Shown here one piece after another: positions 22,148 to 34,170 of a stretch of 64,000 nt of DNA. Made by a program: the position numbers and the translations under genes. The notes beneath the pieces are model-generated. The model made no database searches and was not told the origin of the DNA. It worked only from the letters and a program-made list of their open reading frames with translations. Source of the DNA: Chaetoderma sp. LZ-2023a (taxonomy: Eukaryota; Mollusca; Caudofoveata; Chaetodermatida; Chaetodermatidae); assembly GCA_034401795.1 (NCBI GenBank), contig CM067371.1, positions 81,798,628 to 81,862,627 of the forward strand, written 5' to 3'. Every line of letters starts with the position of its first letter. Position 1 is the stretch's first letter.

Positions 22148-25100
22148 TTGTTCCATAGTGTGCGGTGCTAGTGAACAGAAGATCAAAAAATTGTAGGCCG
22201 TCTTCACTGCTTGTGAACAAAGCTGCAAATAATGTTTGATCTTTAACCAATCAGCGTTCACGCTCCGCTCGAGTAATTGAAGTGGCGGCCCCTCATTAAT
22301 AATGAAGTTGAACGTGTTAAATCTGGCGACGTTTATGGACAAGAGAAAAGGAAACAATGCTTGCGGAGTTTTTAGCCAGGAATTGTTGGTCGTGTGCGGG
22401 TTAGTAGAAAAATTTCCACGGAATCCGTGCCCATTTTGTTCTTAATTATTTTATGATTGATTTGGCTACCTGAAGTATCCTAGAAAAAAATAAGCTCCTA
22501 AACATTTATTAAACGTAACGGCTAACTCTGCCAAGAGTGCGATTTACAAAATGACCGACAACGCCATTTTGAAAAACATAAAATTTAATATCTTTGGGTT
22601 CAGATGAGCTTGATGATAAAATGAGGTATATTTTACCAGCAACCTTAGCATAACAAATCCGCTCGAATGATCGGTTTTTGTAGTTTGGAGGTCAAATGAC
22701 CATGATCTCCAGATCCAAGATTGCTGCTCTCCGCCATCTTGAAAACCATAATTAAGACGCAATATCGCTGGGGCTAGGTCATAAAAATATTTACATGAAA
22801 CAATGATTTTGTTGGAAAGCAGGCAATGGTGGTCGTTTGCGCTGGGCTTTAGGCACTATATCATATCACTCCCGTGGGATGTGGACTCGATAAACAAAGA
22901 AGAACACAATGCAGGAAATGAGACACTTATTGATCCATTGTATACTGTATTCAGATGTATTGATGTGGTTGCTGATTACCATCATCAACAAATACGTTGA
23001 TTAACCCCTTCAACGAGAAATCACTGGAAACGTGATTCTTTATGACGTTTAGCGTATTATGTTGAATGTTAAAGCAGCAATGGCTTCCACTCATATTAAT
23101 TTCAAATTATTCAACAGGATTCTTGTTTGTTTGCATTGAGATTGAAATCCTAGCAATTTATCAGTAAACGGCCGGGTTAAGAACAGATATAACCGGGAAG
23201 CATTAATACAATGTCAACAGCTCACGTACGTATTGGTTAGCAGCAGCCGCTTATGAATGCTGAACAAATGCTGAACAAACATGGATTAGGTAGGTGAAAC
23301 TGGGTATTGTTAAATTCAGCCAGTATGGTCACAGATGAAATGAGCTTTTGCGAAGTTGTTTTCAAACTTTCCGTGAGTAATATGATTTCTACATGTAATA
23401 TAAACAGTTTGCCGACATGGTGAACTATATGACATTTCCGAAAGGTCAATCTATTCTCCGGGTCAAGTAAACATATTGGACAAATGACCACCCCACCCAC
23501 CCTCCATACCCACACCTTCATATCACCATGTAAATGTGAATTATGTGCATATTGTATGTAAATACTATTTTCGGATAGACAACGTCACAATACACAGTAG
23601 ATGACGGTTGATGTGATGCGTTTATGAATTTGCCACTTAAATATTACTCACACTACACAATTAACCCCTTTTTAACTGTTAATTAGATATGTTGACTATT
23701 GGCATAGGACAGATATCTCAATATATACAAACATGAGTTTCACAGAATCAGTCAAATTAGTTTCAAAATACTCAACAACTTACTAGCATAGCTTTTTGGA
23801 AATTGCGATTTATGGATTTCATGGTTCGATCGACCCCAACACAGACAAAGCTTAGGCTGAGCTTAGCTAGAGTTGGGTGGGCCATAGCTAAAACTGGATT
23901 TCTCCGTTGTCCACGTCAACCTATGAGAGGTATGGATGCATCAGGCATAGCCATACTGCAATGATAAGGAATTCCATTATCGTGTAACAACAGCCAATCA
24001 CCGCCGTGGCATCATTATGCATTTACAGACGATCAAAGGATCTGTACTTGAGACTATCAATGGTTCACATATCGTTGCGACTAATGAGACTATAGCAGTT
24101 AATACCAAACAATGAGATAGGTGATGAGGGCGACCTGTGAAGGGCGGTGTTCATCAGCTCTGTCAGCGCAGTCCAGAAATGTATGCGGAACTTGTGTATG
24201 TTAGATTAATGCAGCATCAAATGTATATGATATATATGGTGATCATTTATCCGACTACGTTATTATTCCCGGACTAAGCCATGTTCCATGGGTTGCTGAA
24301 TCAGAATGAGGCATGGATAATAATGTGTTTCGTCGGTTGTTCTATGCAGCTTTCTTGCTAACGATTAGGTGGCCACATGCTAAGGGTCATGTTTGCACCG
24401 TTACCTATACCTATGTTGGACCCGTCTTATTGTTGTAAATGTACGTCTGTTTGTGAGCTAATGTTTGTGGCCATTGCGAAAAAATGTAATAATTAAATTA
24501 CCTTTTTCATAGTAAATTCACAAAATTTCGATGCAGATTTTCACAAATTCCGCAGATTGTTTTGGAACTAATTTGACTAAGGCAGCAACAACTTCTAGTC
24601 AAATGATTGTCAAAATATTCGACTTTTCTAATGCTGGAAAATAGGGAAACATGGTAGATATACGGGCGAAATCTATATCATAATAAAAAAATAATAATAT
24701 GACCATTTCACGAAAAAATGCACAAAATTGGCTTACTGTTTTTCGTTGTAAATTCATACATTTTCGATCAAAATTTTCATAAATTCTGCCGATTGTTTTG
24801 GAACTAATTTGACTTAAAGCTGTTGTTGCCTGAGGAGGCAACAATCCGCAGTTAAATCATTAAAAAAATTTCAGCTTTTCCAATATTGGAAAGTATGGAA
24901 ATATTTTAGATAGGCGCCACTGGCGGCCTCTATATAATTAAAGGGCTAATCTATATAATGTTAAAATTAAATTGGCGCCTTTTTTACTGGCTTCAAATTT
25001 TGGGCATACACGCCGGTTTCTTAAAACCATTATCCAATGGGAACGAGTGAACAATACATTCCAAATTGACTCCATTATACTGGGCGGACTTGTTCCTAGC

Positions 25101-25424
25101 GTTCAGTCAATCAGAGGACTGGTTGATATAGCTTTCCTATTGAGCGTCTTGTGGTCTTTTGATAGGCCTACTGAGCTATGGCGTTATTCCCGTTAACTCT
25201 CCAGTGAGATCAAGTAATTTAAACCTAACTAGGAACCAATTTACGAAATTGCGTATTCTGTAATTATTGTAGAAAATCTGACATTTTTTACTTATTTATT
25301 TATATATTTGTTTGTTTGTTTGTTTATTTGTTTGTTTGTGTGTTTGTTTGTTTGTTTTTTTGTTTATTTATGCATTTATTTCTTTTTTTAATTTTATTTT
25401 ATTTTATTATTTTTAAGAAGGCTA

Positions 25425-25472
<48 letters not shown>

Positions 25473-28068
25473 CGCACTACACAGTTGCTACTTCCAAGGT
25501 TCCATGATTAAATACTCGATTGTCTGATTAAATCGATTATTTTCCAGATATCATAATCGATTATGTATTTCTCTTGAGACATCGAGGTTGAGAATCTGGC
25601 CTATTTTCAATTGCTGATAAATGGACATGTTAGTAATCTTAAGAAAGTCTAGCTATTTACCTAATAATGCTCCCCTTGTGTCAAACTTATCTATGCATAG
25701 TCTCTAAAAATAAATAATTTGATGCTGTAAGATCAGTAGCCATCTGGTTTCTGTTTTAACCATATCTCCAGACGCATACAGACACCGTACCCGTTCTCCA
25801 TAAAGACATGAATAACCCGACACATATAAACGAATTTTGAAATAATTAGTGTGCATTTATTTTCTCACCTCCACAACAGATTTATCTAATAAACTCTTTC
25901 ATATTGTTACTATGGTTACAAACAGAAAACATATTTTCTGGACAAACAGATAATAACCAGCCATTTAGCGCAAACTTTCATGCATTTCTGTAATATATTT
26001 TCATTATGTACCTGCATAGACATAGGCTGTGGCTGCCTGGGAACATTTATTATTACTGGAAGGATTCTATTTCTCTAAAATATGTGCTCTTTATAATTAG
26101 GCTGGGTGTAGTTACACCCCACACCTTAGTAAATTGCGGATAGCTTTCTCGATATAGTGGTATTTAATTCTAACGGAAACAAGCAATCTAGAATTATCTG
26201 TATTATAAAATCTAATTACTCATATATATCCAGTATAATTTAATGCTTACTTGTATATAAATGTCGAAAACTCATACATCTATTTCTGGCCTGTGCTTTT
26301 AAGGGCATTAATTGATTGCCTTCTGTTGCTACATGCATATATAACTCCTAATACAGAAACACAGAATTGTAACTAATTAAATTGCAAGTATTATTACTTA
26401 ATTCCCTTTAGCATAATTAGCAAGTTCAAGGGCTTAGTCATAAATTAGCATTGGCTTTGGCTTGCACCCAAAAGCAAAATAAATGCTAGTCACAATTTGC
26501 CATGGCTAACAACACTGAACTCATAATAATTAAATCATGAATAAATCATGCTTGTACATTTTGGTTTGGAATTAGTCGTGCTTTGCCACACATTTAAACA
26601 CTGCCCCTGGAGATTAGTGTACTAGTACAGTGTACAACATAAAACGAAATCACATATCACAGCGTTTTTTAATTTTCTTTTCATAAAACTTCGCTCCGAG
26701 TCGATTTTCACATTTGTCAGAAAGTCCAACTGCCACAAAGCATCCGTAAATGGCTTAAGCAATGTGTTTGATTTCTAATCATTTCCTGAATTAAACTGCT
26801 TACACGTTCATTGTGTAAATCTACTAGAAACTTGCATAGTCTGTGTCTCGGTGGGTCTCTGTGCCAGGTAGGATCATTGCAATATCAAACACTAGAGGCA
26901 GATATGCATGCACCATTTATAACATTGAAAAAGATAACTACGGGTCATATGTTGATTTTGCGACAACATGTTAGAACACTTGCAAAGTGATCCATAATTT
27001 CAAATCTGCTCCTGGCATTATATAATCAATGATCAATTCAGGCCTTTGAATGTCACCAACAATTGCAGTATCACAATAATTAGATGACAATTGAGTGTCA
27101 TCCTTGCCTTTCTGGGGGCATGAGATGCGAGTGGATTGGTTACTGAAACGGAACACAGTTGAATGATCATCTCTATCATCAGCCATCATGGTCAAGTCCC
27201 GCTCCCAAACGTTCCTCAACAAGAAGCACGCTAGTGAAAGGATTGTGACATACAACATTCCTGCTAGTGTTGTACCATGGACACAACAGTGATTTCACAA
27301 CACTGGCACGTTGATTTTGTTTATGTTGCTCTCATCGTTGTCAATCTATGTAAAGGTTCCTATTCTATGGATATGATGCACTGTCACCCACTATATCTTG
27401 ATATCATACTTTGCTGGTTTGCTAGGTATATATTGTCGAAATGGAGTGTTCTCTACCATGTCCATTGCCACATGGTTGTCCATGACTCCGACTATCTCGA
27501 GGTCTTCCACAATCACCATGGTGCGTGATGGTTGTTGATTCAATTTGGGAGGATCTAGTCTACTTTGCTGTCATTTAAGATCAGTTTGAGCTCATAGTAC
27601 ATGTAAATTGTTCACACACATGACACAGGCAATGTTAGTAAAAAAAGAAAGAAGCAATTTAATCCATTGCAAAATACTATGTCTAGTAAATGCGAAATGA
27701 GTGATCTTTCAATGGGGTGTAAATCCACCTCCTAGGAAGGATTCTGGGTTGCCTAAATTCCCATCAAGTATGGAGAAGATATTTATGTTAAAATAATGAA
27801 ACATGTATGTGAACAATGTTATAAAAACCTAGAATCATAATGGAAAAATATAAATAAATATTGAATAAAAGATATATGGATGCATTCACATTCCCAAGGG
27901 CAGGATTAGGGCTCAACAACTGAACAATAATTTCCTGCAACATTGATATTTAAATCCGACTAAAATAGTATTAAGCTGCAAATATTATCGAGCTAATTCA
28001 TCCTATGACATTATAACTTGAATCCCATCTGAGAATAAAGCATGGTAGCACCAGTTTGAAGACAGGGG
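22148..28068. other. Long gene-free stretch with repeat fragments
   Basis: No gene supported. It holds diverged hairpin-family fragments near 23095, 23745, 24565 and 24800; a 'GCCATCTTGAAAA' dispersed repeat near 22560-22750; and a T/TTTG-rich then (CT)n tract at about 25290-25469. A 95-codon minus-strand frame at 26971-27258 is unremarkable and could be chance. Confidence 0.45.
25430..25469. repeat. (CT)n microsatellite
   Basis: About 20 CT units preceded by a long T-rich, TTTG-repeat tract. Confidence 0.85.
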
Positions 28069-28074
28069 TGCATG
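28069..28074 (+). repeat. 6-bp target site duplication, left
   Basis: TGCATG immediately before the element's AGTAGTATAGTGGG end; the same six bases follow the right end at 33658-33663. Confidence 0.85.
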
Positions 28075-28640
28075 AGTAGTATAGTGGGTGTATGTACGCT
28101 ATTGTTCTTCACTGCAGGGGGTCTTAGAGAACAATGGGATAGTCTTGAAAGCAATGGCATACATACGCCCATCAAAGGAAAAGTGTTTCGAGAACAATGG
28201 CGAACAGCCCCACATGTTTGAGAGATTTTTTAGAACAATGGCGAACATATTCGCACACTTGAGAGATTTGAGAACAATGGCGAACATATTCGCACACTTG
28301 AGAATCAATATTATATTCATGGTAAAACCTCATAGTATGTCCTGAAAATGTTAACCCTTAAAAGTTGTGTATTTTACATTATAACATAGCGGCGCAACCC
28401 CACCCCCTCCGTGGCCCCTCTGTGGTAGTGTGGTATGTAAGGTAGAAATAATATAGTTTAAGAGGAGGACTGATAATAGGATGTAAAAAAAATAGAGGTG
28501 GTCTGATAAGGGAGGTCTATGAGGAGGAGTAGGAGGTAGATGAGGCTAGCATTCTTGCTCAGTAGAAGTTGGTTTTGAGAGGCTAGCGTACTTGTTTACA
28601 AGCATGATGTACGAATATTTTGAAAATAATTTGTCTGTGT
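28075..28640 (+). repeat. Left TIR with iterated GAACAATGGCGAACA boxes
   Basis: The outer half has about five spaced copies of AGAACAATGG or close variants at about 28129, 28150, 28191, 28232 and 28271; three read GAACAATGGCGAACA. Two are inside a 39-bp direct repeat. The inner half is G/A-rich (GAGGAGGAGTAGGAGG) and ends in a hairpin-family half (CGAATATTTTGAAAATAA). Iterated boxes in TIRs could be transposase or replication-factor sites. Confidence 0.8.
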
Positions 28641-29689
28641 CATTATTAAAAATCATTTCACGAAATATTTATCGGTGCCTTGAATGACTGCATCGTCATA
28701 TGTTTTTAACCCCGCTATCTACCGGTCAATGTCTATGGATAATTGTACTGTACAAATATTTTGAAAATGATATTACATGATCAAATCGTTTCCTAAATAT
28801 TTAGCTGTAACATCTTGCAATTACCTTGTCTGGTGCGAAATTTCGTTGTCACGATGCTTTTAAGCCACTAAACTTTATTAGTAAACTATGTACATGCTGA
28901 ATATTTTGAAAAAACCGATTTGACTTAGCTTAGCTTAACCCACCTTATGTGCAAATTGTTTTTAAAAACTTAATAGGCAATATAGCGTTTGCAATAACAT
29001 CAGTCGTTTTAGATTTTGTGTCTGCTTGATGTTATAGTCGCGTTTAAAATGTCTGCATTATGTCTCTGAGTGTGACACACGTTTATGGAATTGTTTGTCA
29101 AGCGGATCACTCTGTATGATAAAAAGATTATTTGCCGTGTATGGCATAAAGTGTTACCATTCATCAGTGTCGCATTAGCCCTGAGATCGGTCCTTAATTA
29201 AGATACAAACATGGCACGTGTTAAGGAATAATGAAAGAATGTTAAAGCACCACCCGTCTCATTCTAACACAAGATATTACAATGTCCTCGCCGAGAGTTT
29301 TGAAAAAAATCAATAATAATGCATGCCCCCACTCACCGCTCACCGGCTATTGTTGTTTACCGATGCGTAAAGATTCAACAATTAAGATCACGATTACATG
29401 CATAGTAGCATAATCATAGATGTTCGTTTGCTACAAATATAGAAATATCCTTTTGGCTACAGAGCAGTGATACATTTTTAACCATGTTTTTACTATATAA
29501 TTCAGTCCTGCCCTAAGCCACGACCTCATGTTGCACCATTACATGGACGCTAGAGCCTTTATTAACCCTTTAACCCTCGAATTTGTTCAAGAAAATGTCA
29601 ATTTTCTTCATATTCATATTTGTAGTAGAAGAGAAGACTATTTTTACAAATTTATCACTGGAATGACTGGGTCTGCTGGCTATCCATTT

Positions 29690-29815
29690 GTCTAGACATT
29701 GCGCCAGCATACACCCCTACCAACCACCACCACCACCACCACCATCATCACCAACACCCACCACCACCACCACCACCACCACCACCACCACCATTACGAC
29801 CTACACCCAACATCA
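29690..29815. repeat. (CCA)n-rich simple repeat
   Basis: Follows one of three copies of an ~85-bp segment containing ATCCATTTGTCTAGACATTG (about 29680, 29945 and 30210). Confidence 0.75.
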
Positions 29816-30239
29816 TGCATTAACCCCACCACCATCACCCACTCACCCACCAACCCATAGCGAATTTCTTCATACTTATACTTGCAGCCTTAGAGAAGAC
29901 TATTTTTGAAAATTTATCATCGAAATGACTGCCTCTGACAGCTATCCATTTGTCTAGACATTGTGGTCGGAATGTGTGAGAGCGCCGTGTCTGAAAAATG
30001 GTATATAGGTTGGAGAGGGTATGTCACTGAGGGTTTAATAAAGGTCACGCTCATATGCACACATGATAATATGTGATACTGCTAGTTATATGTTGTGCCC
30101 TTGTGCATGCGTAGGTGCGTGTGTGCCATGGCATGCGCCCTTGTACACATGCGTGTGCCAGAAGACTATTTTTGAAAGTTTATCATTGGAATGACTGGCT
30201 CTGCTGGCTATCCATTTGTCTAGACATTGTGACAGCAAA

Positions 30240-30397
30240 CACCACCCACCAACCACCCACCACCGCCGCCACCTCATCATCACCAACACCCACCACCAAC
30301 ACCAGCATCAACACCATCACCCACCACCTTCACCACCACCACCTGAGCCACTAGCACCACCACCACCAGCACCACTACCACCAACCAGCAGCACATG
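30240..30397. repeat. (CCA/CAC)n-rich simple repeat
   Basis: CAC-type triplets following the third copy of the ~85-bp segment. The reverse-complement type (GGT)n recurs at 32455-32660. Confidence 0.75.
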
Positions 30398-30404
30398 TTG
30401 TGGA

Positions 30405-31447
30405 TTGTGACTGCTTGTTGTGGTAGCATGTTGCGGATTGCAGTTGCATGTTGCGGATTTGTGGGCACATTTTGCAGATTTGTGGGTGCATGTTGAGGAT
30501 TTGCAGGTGCATGTTGCTGATTTATGGGCGCATGTTGTGGATTGGTGGGCGCATGTTGCGGATGGCAACAAGTGTATGTACATGCCTGAACACACCTACA
30601 TGCCAAAATGCATGTGTACATGTGCTGCCGCATGCGGGCGCATGTTGCAGATTTGTGGGCGCATGTTGCAGATGGCAACAAGTGCATGTACATGCCTGAA
30701 CACACCTACACACCAAAATGCATGCGTACATGGGCTACCACATGTGGGCCGCATGTTGTGGGTTTGCGGGCACATGTTGTGTATTGCGATTGTATGTTGC
30801 AGATTTGCGGGCACATGTTGCAGATTTGCGGATGCATGTTGCCGCATGCGGGCCACATGTTGCGGATTTGCGGGCACATGTTGCAGATGGCGACAAGTGT
30901 ATGTACATGCCTGAACACGGATGCACACCAAAATGCATGCGTACATGTGCTGCCACATGTGGGCTGCATGTTGCAGGTTTGCTGGTGCATGTTGCCGCAT
31001 GCAGGCCACATGTTGCGGATTTCCAGGTGCATGTTGCGGATGGCAACAAGTGTATGTACATGCCTGAACACACCGACATGCCAAAATGCATGCGTACATG
31101 TGCTGCTGCATGCGGGCCGCATGTTGAGGATTTGCGGATGCATGTTGCAGATTTGCCGGCGCATGTTGCAGATGGCAACAAGTGTATGTACATGTCTGAA
31201 CACGCATACACACCAAAATACATGCGTACATGTGCTGCTGCATGTGGGCTGCATGTTGCAGATTTGTGGGCGCATGTTGCCGCATGCAGGCCACATGTTG
31301 CGGATTTGCAGGCACATGTTGCAGATGGCAACAAGTGTATGCACATGCCTGAACACAAGGACATGCCAAAATCCATGCGTACATGTGCTGCCACATTCGG
31401 GCCGCATGTTGTGGATTTATGGGCGCATGTTGCGGATTTGCCGCCGC
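30405..31447. repeat. Minisatellite, 21-bp unit with longer interspersed block
   Basis: About 1 kb of a 21-bp unit (GCGCATGTTGCAGATTTGTGG and variants), broken six times by a ~90-bp block with GGCAACAAGTGTATGTACAT at irregular 110-215 bp intervals. Because 21 is divisible by 3, frames of 190-310 codons stay open on both strands. These are repeat artefacts, not genes. Confidence 0.9.
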
Positions 31448-31618
31448 CCTACATATAATCCTATAAATGGTACAAATTCTATCCCTTTCTCATTCCAGTT
31501 TAAACATCACAAAGTGGTTGGACGTGTAACTGCAGAGTAGTTAGGTAGCCTTAGGGAGTCAGATTTCTTTGAAGACCATTGTAACTTGAATGCTTGCTAG
31601 ATTTATCCTATAATCAAT

Positions 31619-32224
31619 ATGCCGAGACATAAATGTTTTGAATGTGATTCAACTTTTAAGGGGTCAAATGACATGAAGCGGCATAAGATCCGATTCCATA
31701 ATGATGAAGATAGTGAAACTCTAGACAGTGAATATGAAGAAATGACAGAGATCAATAGTGAAGATGATGAGCCAGCGGAGTTGGAGAGCAAAGCCAGTGA
31801 TGACTCAGAGAGTGAATATGAAGGTGAAGATGAAAAAGAAGCCATAGGCAATGACAAACTATTTACCATATTCCAAAATATTAACCAGGTCTTAGATGCT
31901 GAACAATCAGGTTTGGAAGATGAGGATGGTGAAGTGAACACAGACCCAACTGGCGTAGGCAATGTGTCTATTTCCATATATGCTGATGCTTTAGTTACAA
32001 CGTGTATAGACATAATGTTCCAGTGATTACAGAACTCTATGCTCATTAAAATAATTCGTAGGGAAACTAAAGAATTTATCACCGAGTGGTACACATATGA
32101 TGAAGTAGTCTTCTCAGCTTTTCGAAAAAGAGAGTTTCTGACCATGAAGTACATAAGGAACCATCTAGATACTGACAATAATGATGATGATGATGATTCT
32201 GATGGTGATGGATCTGATCCATAA
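31619..32224 (+). pseudogene. C2H2 zinc-finger acidic protein, one in-frame TGA
   Basis: The frame starts MPRHKCFECDSTF with one C2H2 finger (Cys6, Cys9, His22, His27; CX2CX12HX4H). Then come about 90 very acidic Asp/Glu/Ser-rich residues and a basic-aromatic segment (IKIIRRETKEFITEW), ending in an Asp-rich tail at 32222. TGA at 32024-32026 interrupts the same frame, and 66 further codons follow. A CGA-to-TGA change is a likely origin; alternatively the short 135-residue product is the real one. An AATAAA lies at 32337. As the only gene in a non-autonomous Polinton-type element it is either captured host cargo or an element regulator. Confidence 0.6.
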
Positions 32225-32454
32225 GGAATCAGTCATCGATAAATGGATCTCCAACACATTGACTATTTGTTTATGCTACAGTAACTATATGTTTTATCAT
32301 ATGTAATATTTTCTTCAATGTAAAAATATGGATACAAATAAAACATTGGTTCTTTATGTGCATGTTGATTTGTTGATTGTAGCTTCCCAGCCGGGTCCCC
32401 CCACCCCCACATCACTTGATATACAAATCGGAGTGGGTGCTGTTGAACTTGGTG

Positions 32455-32660
32455 CTGATGGCGGTGGTGTTGGCGGTTGGTGGAAATAGTTGTTGTGGTG
32501 GATGGTGGTGTTCGGGTTAATACTTCGTGGTGGGTGTTGGTGCTTAGTGGGTAGTGGTGCTGGTGGTTGTTGTGGGATGGTGATGGTGGTGATGGTGGTG
32601 GTGTTAGTGGTGGTGATGGTGGTGATGATGGTTGGTATTGGTAGTAGGTGGTTGCGGCCA
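32455..32660. repeat. (GGT)n-rich simple repeat
   Basis: GGT/GTG triplets, reverse-complement type of the CAC tracts on the other side of the element. Confidence 0.75.
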
Positions 32661-32839
32661 CAATGTCTAAACAATGATTCGCCAACTATATTATTTTTGT
32701 TGTCAGGGTCTCATTGACTAGATACTCATAATGCATTCATACTGTATGTACATGGAGATGGTAATTTTTTCTGGTTTTATCACCTTTAACTGGCTGACTA
32801 GCAAGGTGTTACAGACATTCCATAGAAAGTTGTTGCTAA

Positions 32840-33180
32840 CGCCACAGTCAAATTATTTTCAAAATATTCGTACATCGTGAATACCTTGTAAACAAGTATG
32901 CTAGCATTGCCCTCAGAACCAACCAGCTATAGCATTCCACCTCAACTGACGTAGGCAGTCAAATTATTTTCAAAATATTCGTTCATCGTGCATACCTTGT
33001 AAACAAGTAGGATAGCATCACCCTCAAAACCAACCAGCAACATCTACTGAGGAAAAATGCTATAGCATTCCGCCTCAACTCATGCAGGCAGTCAAATTAT
33101 TTTCAAAATATTCGTACATCATGCTTGTAAACAAGTACACTAGCCCCTCAAAACCAACTTCTACTGAGCAAGAATGCTGG
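32840..33180. repeat. Three ~120-bp tandem copies at the inner edge of the right TIR
   Basis: Each copy contains CAGTCAAATTATTTTCAAAA, TTGTAAACAAGTA and AACCAAC boxes. The outermost is the TIR's inner end; the other two are extra copies not present on the left side. Confidence 0.75.
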
Positions 33181-33657
33181 CCTCATCTACCTCCTACTCC
33201 TCCTCATAGACCTCTATTATCAGACCACCTCTTAAACTCTATTTTTTACATCCTATTATCATTTCACTTCTTAAACTATATTATTTTTACCTTACATACC
33301 ACACTACCACAGAGGGGCCACGGAGGGGTGGGGGGGGGCGCCGCTATGTTAAAACGTAAAATACACAACTTTTAAGGGTTAACATTTTCAGGACATAATA
33401 CAGGGTTTTACCATGAATATAACATTGATTCTCAAATGTGCGAATATGTTTGCCATTGTTCTCAAATCTCTCAAGTGTGCGAATATGTTCGCCATTGTTC
33501 TAAAATATCTCTAAACGTGTGGGGCTGTTCGCCATTGTTCTATTAACAATTTTCCTTTGATGTGCGTATGTACGTCATTGTTCTCAAGACGATCCCATTG
33601 TTCGCAAAGACCTCCTGCGGTGAAGAACAATAGCGTACATACACCCACTATACTACT
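33090..33657 (-). repeat. Right TIR of the 5.58-kb element
   Basis: Reverse complement of 28075-28640, with the same TGTTCGCCATTGTTCT boxes at about 33425-33600 and a final CCCACTATACTACT. A long G run (about 33328-33338) replaces C-rich sequence of the left copy. Confidence 0.85.
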
Positions 33658-33663
33658 TGCATG
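33658..33663 (+). repeat. 6-bp target site duplication, right
   Basis: TGCATG, identical to 28069-28074. Confidence 0.85.
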
Positions 33664-34115
33664 GCTTTGGAGGGCAATATTTATGTAGACAACATGCCAA
33701 TTTACATCATTCTTATATGTGCAGATTGAAGAGATTAACCCTTTTAAGGAAGCCGGTCATGACTGTTTCTTAAAAGTTTACCACTTGAATTACTGTCTCG
33801 AAAACCGACACATTTATTCAATTGACAAATTTTCAAAAATAGTCTCTGTTTGGCCTGCAAATTGGCATTCAATAAGTAAGTATTTTGATACTTTTGAACA
33901 AATTTTGCCATTAAGGGTTTAAGAAGTTCTTAGCACTATCGCTAATTTTTGTAGTATATTCACTATTTTTATATATTAGTTGCTGAACCTTAAGATGGTC
34001 TAAATTGTATGAAGATGCCCGTCAATTACATTAACATACGCGCCCATTAATTATTAGCTTAATTCTAATGGATAGATCACTGCTTAGAAGAGCTTCAGGA
34101 TCGGTTCTGTCTGAG

Positions 34116-34170
<55 letters not shown>

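Larger units (their letters stand above)
28075..33657. mobile_element. 5.58-kb non-autonomous Polinton-type element
   Basis: Inverted termini of about 570 bp start AGTAGTATAGTGGG and end in the reverse complement, flanked by a perfect 6-bp duplication TGCATG. A 6-bp duplication with 5'-AG termini is the Polinton/Maverick signature. The terminus also resembles 48470-48895, the left end of the coding Polinton in this window: it shares AAAAGTTGTGTATTTTAC and GGTGGTCTGATAAGGGAGGT. No polymerase, integrase, ATPase or capsid gene is present. The interior carries simple repeats, a 21-bp minisatellite and one C2H2 zinc-finger gene. Likely mobilised in trans. Confidence 0.85.

Noticed and set aside
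26971..27528. Opposed 95- and 83-codon frames as host genes
   Set aside because: No motifs, no neighbouring exons; could be chance.
28120..28310. CRISPR-like array
   Set aside because: The repeated boxes have irregular spacing, lie in eukaryotic TIRs and have no cas genes.
29688..30914. Pro/Thr/His-rich and Cys/His-rich long frames
   Set aside because: They follow the CAC triplets and the 21-bp minisatellite; present on both strands.
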